This document shows, in pieces, positions 49,801 through 61,265 of a DNA stretch of 64,000 bases. Both the position numbers and the translations under genes were made by a program. The notes beneath the pieces were generated by a model. It was given only the letters and a program-made list of their open reading frames with translations. It was not told the DNA's origin and searched no databases. The DNA comes from Progne subis subis (lineage: Eukaryota; Chordata; Aves; Passeriformes; Hirundinidae). Every line of letters starts with the position of its first letter. The stretch's first letter is position 1. The stretch spans positions 4,149,001 to 4,213,000 of the forward strand of contig JAKJHU010000014.1 in the NCBI GenBank assembly GCA_022316685.1, read 5' to 3'.

Positions 49801-51489
49801 TACCAAGCAGATTGGGAGAGGAAAGTCTTGGGCTTGATATCCAGGTCTGTGGTCAATTCTCCACATTGCAAACAGATTCCCTCTTATCATGCTTCAATTT
49901 ATGCAGTTTTCTCAGATTTAATATGCTTATATTAGGGATAATACTTGTGTAGAACTGAAATCTCAACTGCTCATTTCTGAGCACATATAAACTGGGAAAT
50001 GAAAGCTAAAAAAGCCCAGGTATTCCTGTGATAAAAGAGTTAAAAGCACCCTGAAAATGTTCAAATGACTTCAGCTGAAGTTAAAAGAGTGCTCTGTGCT
50101 GTTCCAGCTCCTGATGGCTCTGCGGGACTATTTAAATCTTGTATTTTTCACAGCACCAGGATAGTGATCAGAACATACTTCTCCAGCTCTCTAGATTCAC
50201 CACTTTGAAATGAAAGTCAAAAATCTACAGGAGGCAGCAATAAAACGAATTATTTTAAATTACCTATTGTTACTGTACCTGGTTGGGGAATAGAGCCAAG
50301 CTGTGCAAGAGATGCTGTCACAGGAAACCCTTGCTATTATCATTCAAAAAGAGCCAAAAAGGGACCCAGTGATGTTCTGTGAGTAACTGTCCAGAGAGCA
50401 AATCTTGAATCGCAGGGCTCAGGTCATCCAACACCAAGGGGAGAGGAAGTACTTTCACAATGCTCCTTCAGAACTGCCACTTTTTGTCAGAGAAGCCCCC
50501 AGTTAATAATTGCATCTGATTACAGCATTCATTAGCATTATTCAGAGTCCTGCTCAAAAACACCAACCGGAAAGAAAATTATTCACATAGCCCAGCAAGC
50601 TGGGTAGATCTGGTAGCCAAGAAGCAAGAAAGACATTTGAGACTGAAATTTGCTTCCTGGGACATTCCCTTCTCAATTCCCAGGGCTCCATGTAAGAATG
50701 CCAGGATCTTTATGTAGGCTCTTAATATTCTCCTATCACCTTTCTCAGCAAAAAGTAGTAGCTGCTTCTTTTAGACCCGGTCTGTAAATATTTCATGAGA
50801 CTACATATATATTGATCTAAAAATCAACATCAGAACACAAGAACAAACCCTAAGGAACACATGCTCGAAGCTGATCCAAAGCCCAGATTAATTACAGAGG
50901 GAATCTGAATTTGCTGGGAACTGCTTTTAGAAATAATGCAGTTGTTCAATAATATGTTTATATTATATATATACACAAAAATATATAAAAAAATGAAACC
51001 AGTTTCAAAAATGTTTAAGTTACGTTAATAAACAGCACACGAGGGAGCCCTGAAAAAAAACCCAAAATTTTCAGGATGTTTTATTCATAATGCTCATATG
51101 ACTCCTCTCATTCTTGCTCACTTACTTGTGCCTCTCAAGAGCCAAAAGAACAAGCTGCTTCAACTTGAACTTCTCAAATCAGCTCTCTCCTCTGTGGGCC
51201 AGAGGCAAGCGTGGATTACACACACTTAGCAAGCCAGCAAAGCTGCTACCATCCTCCAGCAGCACAATACAGTGTAAAATCAATTACAACTCATGTACAA
51301 AGTCATCAAATTAAAGTTTGCAGTAATTGCATCTTGTGGGGCTTATACTGTCACATTCTCCAGTAAACAGTACTTAATTCATGGCAAGACTGAAAACAAC
51401 AACTCGTGTGAAGGGAACGGATCTTGACTCTAAAAGCAAAAAACCCAACAACGACAAAAGAGGGAATAAACCCCAACCACCACAAAGGT
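46833..51489. other. Non-coding stretch, AT-rich
   Basis: Unique DNA with a 15-base A run at 48938-48952 and a TA-rich stretch near 50950-50990. Pieces such as 46860-47330 and 50880-51020 are strongly AT-rich. All open frames are under 100 codons, and no gene or mobile element is recognised. Confidence 0.6.
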
Positions 51490-51790
51490 AGAAGGCACTC
51501 CCGGTGAGTCTCAGCGCGTTTCCAAAGGGCTCTCAGCGCGCTGCCCGAACCACGAATCAATCTGTGGCTGCAGTCAAAGGCCCATTGTTCAGAGCTTTGC
51601 TCTTTTCACTTGTCACACCCCGGCTGCGGGAAGGCGGCTCTGAACCACTTCCAGCAGCAGCCAAACAACAACGGAACGGAACCAAGAGTTAATTTGTTCC
51701 GCGGGCTGACTGTACTGGGTGCAAAACAAAAAATGCTGCGACGGCAGAGCGACCTTACATTTACTGATTGACCAGATGGCGAGAATTACT
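51490..51790. promoter_or_regulatory. CpG-rich cluster, possible promoter or enhancer
   Basis: This is the densest CpG block in the window, with about 18 CpG in 300 bases against an otherwise CpG-poor background. A 10-base word, TCTCAGCGCG, is repeated at 51509-51518 and 51531-51540. The block also holds a SOX-like CCATTGTTC and a YY1-like AGATGGCG near 51776-51783. On the plus strand CCG|GTGAGT at 51501-51509 has perfect splice-donor form. No TATA box or start codon stands out. It could be a small CpG-island promoter, for example of a non-coding RNA, or a CpG-rich enhancer. Function is inferred. Confidence 0.35.
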
Positions 51791-53870
51791 GACTTATGTA
51801 AGCCCCAAGCCTCCTTCCCCATCTGACGGCTGCTGGGGGAAATCAAATAAAGGGCTCTGCATAGTCTTTAGAGCTCCAACCTAATCATCAAAACACCATT
51901 AGAAGAAAATGCCGCAGGGAAAGGCAAGGAGGGAGCGGGACTGAAACCCTGGATCCTCAAAACCCGTTTGTTGGTTGTTTTTTTTTTTCACAGCAGAACT
52001 GAAGCCATGAGTACAGCACAGCAAGAAGGTTTGTGCACCTGCTGCCCAGGCCGTATCTCTTTTGCTAATGAAAAAGTGAAGCCAGCCTCCAGGGCTGTCA
52101 ATCTGGCACCTTTAGTAATTCACACAAGCCTCAAAGTTCTCTAAAAATAAATAACATGAAAAGGAACCCAAGTTGTCTCGCTAGCAGTGGTTTTGACAGG
52201 TATCTTGAGTAATGTTAATCTCTGCACCTTTCTTTCCCTAAAAAGTACCAGCTGAATCACCAATTATTTGGGACAGGTTTTAGAAAAAAGCACACATGGA
52301 AATAAGGTTGATGGCAACTGAAAAAATGAAACTGGGTGTGTGCATGTGTGTTTGCACACACAGAATATTTTTTTTAAAAAGCCCCAGAATTACTGCACAG
52401 CCCTAATTCTTGTCCCATTTCCATTATTGCAAATGAAGAGGAATTCCATTTGGCTAAGCTCACTCAGGCTAATGGAGAAAAGGCACGAATTAAGCCAGAA
52501 TCACAATCATAGTTCCCAAAAGACCTGTATAAAATACAATGTGCTTGAAAATATTTTCCATCACTTTTATTTGTAGATTATATTGGCAGAAGTGACATAG
52601 CTCCCACATACAACACAAAAAATAAGATTGGAGTTACATTGGATAACCTTCTGAGCAGCAAACCCCCGTAACCACAAGTCAGGTCCTGAATGAAGAAAGA
52701 GAGAAAGAAACAATACAATTCTTTCATTACCATGCCTAAAATGGCATTTAGACCTGTACAGCACTGAATATTCCCGGTGCTTTAATCTATATTAAAATCT
52801 GGATCAAAATCTAATTTGCCACCATATGTTTTCTGGATACTTCCTATATAATTATTAACATACAGAAAAAAAAAAAAAGGGAGAGAAAAAAAAAGACAGT
52901 GGAATAAAAGTTCTCTGTGAACTAAACCTGCTGCAGATTTAATGGAGTTATTCCCTATTAAACATGGAAATCTGAGACACACATTTGAACCCCTGGATTA
53001 CATGTGTGCATGCATATAAAGAATAACTTCAAGGGAAAAATAATAACACATCTTGTCACTGACTAGAAAGTTACCACTCTAGCTCTCAGAAAACCTTTTG
53101 CAAATTTTACAGTGGTTTAAGGATTCTTGCAAAATGCAAAATAAGACACAAAGCTATATCCCTTGTATGCAAAGCATGAGAAAGAGGCCAGGAAGAAACT
53201 GGTAAAGTCAAGCAAAAGAAAAACATAGGTTGAATGGCAGGGGGAAAAAACACACTGAATGCTAAGAAGATAAAATAATGGAATAATTCCTCAGGGTGAT
53301 AATATTTTCTGGGATGTTAAAACAGCCTGTTGAAAGAAAAAAGGACGACTGGGAAAACATTCTTTCTCAGAGCAAAAATTTGACATTAATGTTTCAAAAG
53401 AAGGACTAAGCGAGATTTATGAAGTGTTGTGTTCAGGATTCTACTGAAAATTTAAAATACCTAGGACAGAATACTCTGTTCTTACAGTTAGTCACACGAG
53501 TACCCATAAGGGCTGTTATGCATGCATGTGTTGGTGTAACCTCAGCACAAGGCACAAAAGGGAAAAAAAACATAAAGGCAATAAGCTGAAATAAGCCACA
53601 AATGCCAAACAGAAACAATACCCTTCATCTCCCTGCGTCTGCCACTGCCCTGCTCACGTGCAACAGGCAGGAAAACTGTGCAAAATAGTTGTGCAAAGCA
53701 CCTCCTACCCAAAAAACGTTCGCAGAAGGTTTAACGAAGCTACAGAACAGTAACCTCAACATCCACAGATCGCCTTAAATTGAAAGCAGCCTTTATTGAC
53801 AGCACAGTGCCAAATGCTTACACGATCTTATCGGACCTTTCCTCGCCCTCCTAAATGCAAGCAGTGGGAG
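51791..53870. other. Non-coding stretch following the CpG cluster
   Basis: Mostly AT-rich unique DNA. At 51970-51996 a T-rich tract ends CACAGCAG, a doubled (NAGNAG) acceptor-like signal. An ATG follows about a dozen bases later and opens 45 codons with no recognisable domain. A-rich interrupted tracts lie at 52864-52895. No gene is confidently called. Confidence 0.55.
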
Positions 53871-54130
53871 TTTTTTTTTTAATAATGCATTGCAGTGATG
53901 AGTGATGTGGATTTCCTCCTTTCCCCAAAACACACGCAAGGACAAATCCCCTCGCGTGGACGCGCTGCCGCAGCCGGCAGCAGAACAAGCTCGCACACGC
54001 AGAGCAAGGATGCCCCAGAGCTCAGACAGCACAGCATTCCACATGTGCTTACCTGGCAGGGCTGCACTCGCTGCACTGGGCTCATCCTCTCCCATTTCCA
54101 CAAAATTATAAACTCCCCTGAGAGGAGCCG
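53871..54130. promoter_or_regulatory. Second CpG-bearing patch
   Basis: A local GC and CpG rise, with about ten CpG in 200 bases centred on 53940-54000 (CTCGCGTGGACGCGC region). It is weaker than the cluster at 51.5 kb. Open frames on both strands here follow composition and match no family. It may be a small regulatory CpG patch or simply GC-richer DNA. Confidence 0.2.
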
Positions 54131-57100
54131 GGCTGTTCCAGCCAGGGGACCTGGTTGTTGTGCAAGTTGTGACCTCCTGACTTTGCACTGTGGCGCGGTA
54201 ACCCTATACCTGACTTTCTTCTGGGAATAATCAGTATCCTGCTTCCTGAGCTACCTGGGCCTGCCTGACCTGTTTTTCTATAAACTGACATCATATCCTT
54301 TGATCTGCTTTGATTAACATGTGCTTCGGGCAAGGCTGCTTTGTCTCCTCTTGGGCTCTCCTGCTCCCTCGCTCCCCACCCTCCCCTTTCACTTTCACAC
54401 AGGCAGCAAGATGAAGGGTATCTCGGGTGCCTTGCACATCTCTGGTTCGTGGCAGGTGTTTGGGAAAAAATGCCAAAGGCCACAGAGAGTTCGCAACTGC
54501 TTTTAAAGAACCTGTGAATCTGCATTGCGTAGGAAACCTAAGCATTAGCTACCAAACCAGTGCCTGGGATGGGAACTTTGCAGCTCTCCACCGAAGACAA
54601 AATGATTGCTGCCCATGCAGAGCCCACTGGCAAAATCTCTGCAAAGAACCTCAAACCCAACCCACCCTTCCCCAAGGATTATCCCCAAGGAAAATGCTTT
54701 CCTTCAACACAGCAACTTCAATATTGTTTTGACTGTTTAACAAAAAGGGCTTCTAAACAAAACAAAAGGTTGTTTTGCTTGTCTTATCCTTCCTCTCCAG
54801 CACAAGGAGATAATCTTATCCAGCCACACTCCCAGCCGAGTTCCAAGAAAATATTTGCTCTTTTCTGCCACGTAAATCAAATAACAGGTGTCTGATACAT
54901 TTGTAATCAATTTGTTGAAAGAGTACACCTGTCTCTCTGCCTTCAAAGTTAGTTTTATTTCAACATCTACATTTGCAACTGCCAGTGACAAAAATCAAAG
55001 AGAATACACAGCATTATTTTAAAGGAACAAACAATTGCAACTTAAAAAGAGGTAATTAGCTCTCCCTGTGTTAATCTCCATCTGGATTACACTCAAAATG
55101 GTCTAATCAATAGCGTTAGAAAATTCTTGTAATCCAGAAGCAATTAAGTCTGTTTTTAAAACTAAAATGGATTGTTTTTTCTTCTCTGTTTTTGTTTTTT
55201 AAGTACTGAAACAGAAATGCAGAGGGTAAAAACAAAAAGATGGGTTTTTCAAGATAATTCATTCAGGCTAGATAAAGCATACTTTCAAGTAAAATTTCTG
55301 AAACAAATTATGCTAATTCAAACAAAAATCTCATTTAGGAGTAAGAACATCCCCACAGGCAGTAACATCCCTCAAGGTAAGCATCACATAAGCCAAAGTA
55401 AAAGACATTTATGTCCTGAGTTTTGCTATATCAAACATACCCCAAACCTCAGAACATCAGAACAGTAAATTCCAAAAGAAGTTCTCACTTAATTTGCAGA
55501 AATGAAGGAGTTTACAAGAAAACCCTCATGCTTTATTCTTGCCTGATCATTACATTAGTTGGGTTAAATCGACTGCTCCACAGTCAGAAAAGGCTCTTTA
55601 CCAAGCAAAGAGAGAAGAAAAATCAACTTAGGTTTGAAACAAGGCCTTTTATTTTTTTATTTCTGTTAGCTTAGCTGAGCTATTGCTATGTATTCCCCCA
55701 TAAGCAGCTCACGGCTCAAGATACGCAGTCAGTGGTTCCTACAATTCACCAGGCTCATCCACCCTACTGACATTTACTGCCAAGGAGCTGAAGCTGCCCC
55801 TGGCCAGCTCAGGGTCAGTGCAAGGAGTGAGACTCCAGCAGACACCTGGGGAATCTCCCCAGCTGCTCTGTGACTCCCAGTTCCAATGCTGAACATCATC
55901 TTTGAACTTAATTCAGTGAGTTTTCCCTGGAAAGTACCAGGGAGGCATTCCACTGAAACATCCGTTTGGTGGGTGGAAGGTTTTCAGCTCAGCTCCAGTG
56001 CAGCTTTCCTCTGCTTAAGGACAGAGACTAAATGAAGTTATTTTGGTGTGCAGAGAAATGAATAAGTAAGAACTTTGGTGGCTTTGCGTTCACCTCAAGA
56101 GTGAAAAACCTAAGTGGCCTTTCCTGAAAGCCTCTGTTAGGACAGCTACCAGACAACAACTGTGCAAGAGCAGACACTGAGCCTTTATTAAAGGCTCTAT
56201 GATCTACTCCTGCTTTTCAACCAGGTCCCTGTGAAGAAAAGAGGTACCTAAATTGCACAATCCCTTCCTGGGGACAGCAGGGGAGAACACTCAGAAACTC
56301 CTCCTTGACCACCAAACTTGGGGAAGTCAAAGATTTGGTGCTGGAGCTTCTATAAACAAACAAGTTTGATTTGCTCTGTTTTCAAAAGACACGTTTAAGA
56401 GAAACAAGTTTATTTCAATGACGTTCTGCACTGCAAAGCAAAATATATTTGATACTTAACTGATGAGAGAAACATCTAAAGCATTTCTGCCCTCGCCAAA
56501 TATCAACTGTCCATCTCTTGAAAGAGAAATCCTTAAATAACCTACTTTATAACTAATATATACTAAATAACTACTAAGTTAGTATCACTTCTGAGCATGG
56601 GAAAATTCACAATCATTAGTTTTCACCCTCACTACCGTATTCTATCAGGTGTCCCCCCTTCCAACTCCATAAAGAGAGCTACTAATTCCAGAGAAAAAGG
56701 AAGTCTAAGGCAATAAAAATAACTCTTCTCCTCAGCTACTGTGTACCAGCACTTCCTTCAAGAGTAAGGTTTTGATTTTAGGCTTTTAGCACCTACAGCA
56801 GGATTTTGCAGTTTAAGTTCCAGAATTTTCTCACATCACCTTCTGTTAACTCTTAAATATTTTTAAGAATTCAAGAGATGAGAGTGATAGTACTGAAAAT
56901 ACTTCTTCCCTTGAAACGAAGCCTACAAGTGGGAATAGCGCAAAAAGGACAGAAACTCAAGATTTTTCACACTCCCTCTCCCAACAACGACTGATGGTGA
57001 GAAGTGGCTTTCTTGCTTTTATGTTCTCCTAGGACTGTTTGTTGTGCTCAGTGGTGTGCAATGATTTAAATGGAGTGTTTTCCAAAGGAGTAGCTCTTAA

Positions 57101-59343
57101 TTCACTCACCCTCTTCAGAAAGACCTGAGTGTGAAAATGCAGTGGCTTTGTTCTGCTCCCAGAAAAAAAGTGATTCTGTGTATTTACTGCTCATCAAATA
57201 CAATATTTCTTAGTCTGAAGAGTACATTTGTCAGTGAACAGAAAGATAATTTGTTGATTGTAGTGATCAGGGCTAAGAAAGAGAAAATTCAGTTATTATT
57301 CTGTGCATGAAGCCATGGCAAGCAGATCACTGCATCATCCTGCTGGCACCTGGGATGACCATAGGTCTAAATTCCATGTCATTAGAAACAGGGCACACTC
57401 CACTAATAGTGCTGAGATTTGGCAGAGAATACTAATTTTGGCACGAGTAGGCGTGCAATGCTAGAGAGGCCCTCACAACTGAAAGCCTTCAGAAAAGCAA
57501 AGACTTCCTCTATGTGCTGGCCCAAGGGCTTTCAGGACCCTCACTTTTACTCAAGAATATTGTTATTTTATAGAATTAATGCAAACAAAGCAGTATCACC
57601 AACAGCTAACACTGCTGATGTCATTCTTTATTGGTAACATGCTTTGTTACAGTAGATACTCTGCAAAGGGAACAGAAATACACATTTTGGGGTTCGGCTT
57701 TTTCTAAAGAATATCATTCCAATGTTTCCAAAATTTGAGTAATCAGACCCACTTATTATGTATGAAATTGCAGAGATAATAAAAACATTATCTAGAACTG
57801 AAACATAACAACTGTGACTATGCAGAGTTCCTCTACTCAGTTGCTAAGATGACTCTGACCCAGGCTCTCTGAACACTTGCTCCTTGGTAACCACGTGTTT
57901 TAAAGGGTATCTATCACAGGACAGAAGCAGCCAATACAGCTTCTTGCACTGACCGTCGGTCTGGCTTGATGAGCTGACAGCTTTGACAAGACAATAATAA
58001 CAATTATTTCACTTTCAACAGGTGCATTTCAGCAGGAGGGCTGGGAGTAAAGGGACAGCGCCAATCCTGTCTGCCTCACTAAACCAGAGGGGCACAGATT
58101 CTGCTATTTCTGTATTGTTGGCACTCAGGTTTTCTTCTGTTAGTGCTATTTGTTTGTTATTTGTTTGTTTTTAAGAGCAACATGGCTATTTCATTTATCT
58201 CATGAAAAATGGTACAGCAAAAGGAAGAGCATTACTTAGCTTGCCTCTAAATTACAAGCAGTTGTTTAGGCTACAGCCTCAATTAAAACAGGAGATGGGA
58301 GGGAAAATATTTTCTTCCACAATTAAAGTGGAAGAAAATTAAAATAGAAACAAAGGCAAGGATAACCAGTCTCAAAACCCAAAATGAAAAAGGTTTTCAA
58401 TGACTATGCAGATGATCCACTAAAAAAGGAAGAGTGCCAGCAGCAGAGACCTTGCACAGACTGCACTGAGCAGCGAGCAAAGCCCAGGAAAGACTTACTC
58501 CATCAGGGATGAGAAGCTCATCCCACATTCCTCATCTTGTCCAAGTTTTATTCCCAACTCTAACTGTGCTAACCACTTTTTCAACAGTTACAAGGATGCT
58601 GTGGTGCAGAACTTCAGACAGATGCAAACATCACCACTTCAGAGCTTAGTGAGAAACAAAATATATTTGTTCCCATTTATTTCTAAGCATTAATCACAAG
58701 TAACTACTACTGAAGGACCAGAAAAGGCTCCCAAAGACCACTCTGACCCACAGCTCACTGCTGTGGACTGAACAGAATTAAGATTGAGGTCTTCCAGACC
58801 CCAGAGGAGGTGTTTTTTCCCCCTTTGGCCACTTTGCTGGGGGATGGCTGCACAGAGGAGCAGCCTCCTCTTTCAAAAGCACATCCAGCAAAATGACTGA
58901 CGTGCTGTTCAAGCTCTCTCTAATCCCTTGCTGAGCGAGAAAATCACATGCCAAGGGAATTTATTAGTATGCAGAAAAAAGAAGGATTCATTATTTTTTG
59001 TTGTTTTGTTAATAATGCATACATTATTTTCACAATACCTGATTTATGGGTAATTGTTCTGTCTCTCTGAGACTTACCAGTCCTGGCATGATTGATAAAT
59101 GTAACAAAATTTGTGACCTGCTTTACCTTTATGGCCATAAGAAAACTCAACATCTCTCCTTCACTCTCAAAATCCTGATTTGGAAGGCTGAAACAAGACC
59201 ACTTTCTTCACCAGAAATATTTTTTCCTCCACTGAAAACAGGTGCTTTGTCAAAATGTAATTTTTGAAGTTGCTTTAAATTCCACTTTCTAATCAGTTCC
59301 TACTCCTCAGTTTTCACTACCAGAGCTTTAGCAACCAAACCTC
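54131..59343. other. Non-coding stretch, GC-richer then AT-rich
   Basis: GC-richer to about 54700, then AT-rich. Short (TTTG)-type units occur at 58147-58170. No CR1, LTR or RNA gene is recognised. Open frames reach about 140 codons in the GC-richer start (54106-54525, -), with no domain seen. Confidence 0.6.
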
Positions 59344-59366
59344 AAAAAAAAAAAAAAAAAAAAAAA
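59344..59366. repeat. Poly(A) tract, 23 bases
   Basis: Uninterrupted A run followed by CACC units. No element body is recognised upstream. Confidence 0.9.
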
Positions 59367-60878
59367 CACCACCAAAAACTGTTCAAATCAAAATCAGCAA
59401 TGGCCCCCTGATTCACTTCTAATGTTTTATACTTCCTAGTTAATGAAAATATAGGTCTGTAGAAAATAAATAACAACTCCAGCTTCAACAGCTTCAGACT
59501 TCAGCAGCTGAAGGATGAGAGCATAGAAGCCAAAGTTGCAGACACATTACTGGGAAGTTGGTTTGCAGAAAGTAGAAAAAAGTAAGGATTAGTTTCTCCT
59601 GTTTCCTTTTAATTTGGTCTTTTCTGTATTCAACAAAATTAAACTCCTGTAAAAGTTTGATGCACAGATGATGCTTTTTAATCTGAGGCTATGAATGATA
59701 GTAATGCAGAGTATACAAAATGTAGTAATGAACAATTTTCCCTGCCCTTTGATCCATTTGATCATTCAGGAGAACAGTAGAATTAAACCAATGCTTTTTA
59801 AAGATGCTATTTGTTTGACTCAAAAATCTCTTCACAATTTATTTCTACCACCCCTACTTTTGATGAATCTTGTAGTTATAATTGAAAGCAAAGGAAAAAA
59901 TGCATGACAAAAGTAAGCAGCTTAAAAAAGGAGAATGGAAGGGTGAGGGAATGAAGCAAGTTTGTCACAAGAGAGCTCACGTTATAAATGCTAATACGAA
60001 CTCCATCTTGCACAACTAAGAAGTAAATCTTACAATTCTAAGATCACATTAGGAAGCACAGAGTCTAGAAACCTAATACAGGAAATCAAAAGCTGATAAG
60101 CTCTAAAAAGAAAAAGTAAAAAAAATAACCATTTTATCCTTACTCTACTCTTTTAGAAAAAGCACCTCTTCAAAAATGGGTTTAGATTTTGGCAAGATGA
60201 ACGCATCTCTAGATCCATCTAGCACAGCTGGGAAGGGCTGCAGCTAAAGTAGGTCAGCTTGCATTCCAGGCACATATGTAAGCTTTTATAACAAATTTAC
60301 TATATGAAATACAGCGATTTAATATGGAGATGGATTTTCAAGCCAACAAAGTCTTGAATGCTGAAATATCTCCTACCACAGCAAATATAGAAGAGCCAGG
60401 AAGAATCTTATGAGTGAATCTTCAACCACTAAAGATTGTTACAACAGGAGAGCGTTAAAACACATATATATGTATATATAAAGATATGTATCTATGCATA
60501 TCCTACAGAGAAGCAATACTATGCTACAAAGGACCTCACTGTGTGGGGCTGCCCCGTACAGTTCCTGCAATGCCACGAGCTGCGATCCACACATCCCATC
60601 AAGCAGAGCCTGGCAAACAGCTCCAGAATCCAGCAAAGCAACCAAACTCTGCCCTGACACATCATCCAGAGGCTAAACAGGGTCTCTGACAAATATTTCT
60701 GATCACACCTATGGACAAATGAGGGCAAAAACTGACTAGAGAAGCCTCTGATCTGATATTCCCACACCAAATAAATATTCCATTTATTACTTATCTAGCC
60801 AGCAGACTTGCTGCCCTCTTGTGCCAGGTGTGGTTGTCTCCTGAAGCTCTGGTGAGCCATTCCCTTCACTAGTCCCAC
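59367..60878. other. Non-coding stretch with a small TA-rich tract
   Basis: AT-rich unique DNA with alternating ATAT/GTAT sequence at about 60464-60483. A GC-richer patch at about 60540-60660 carries overlapping short open frames on both strands, which are not recognisable as genes. Confidence 0.6.
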
Positions 60879-61265
60879 TGATGCCTTTTCTTTGATTCTA
60901 AAATTAAGAGCCAGACACGGTTAAGGGATAAAGGGTATTTGCCTCGGTATTTAATAAGGATTTTTGTGGGGCAGTAACTGGCCAAGGTGGAACACACTGA
61001 AATGCACACACAGAGTAGATTGCACATAAAATGTTACAGAGCTTGCAAATTGGCATGTCTAACAAATACACCCTAATGAGAGGCTTGAATGAATAGTGTT
61101 ACATCTACCTACTCCAAAACACCTCCCCAGATGAGTTTAATCCTATTTTTCATGATGCAAACTGCAAACTTTTACAGGGGACCTTGGTTTCTCAATACAG
61201 CATAGGATTTTCTGGCCTCCAAGCCACTGTGAGGCCTTTGGGATGTTTGGTCTTCTGGCCTAACA
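60879..61265 (-). mobile_element. Probable solo LTR, ERV class III (ERVL)-like
   Basis: Read on the minus strand this 387-base segment begins TGTTAGGCCAGAAG and ends GGCATCA, giving TG...CA ends. Near its 3' end it has TATTAAATACC and then the wording 'accgtgtctggctcttaatt', which resembles the U5 end of ERVL-type LTRs as I remember them. No internal retroviral genes flank it, so it would be a solo LTR. The five bases outside each end (CCCAC and GAATA) do not match, so either the ends are slightly off or the duplication has decayed. LTR identity is from pattern and memory, not a database match. Confidence 0.45.
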
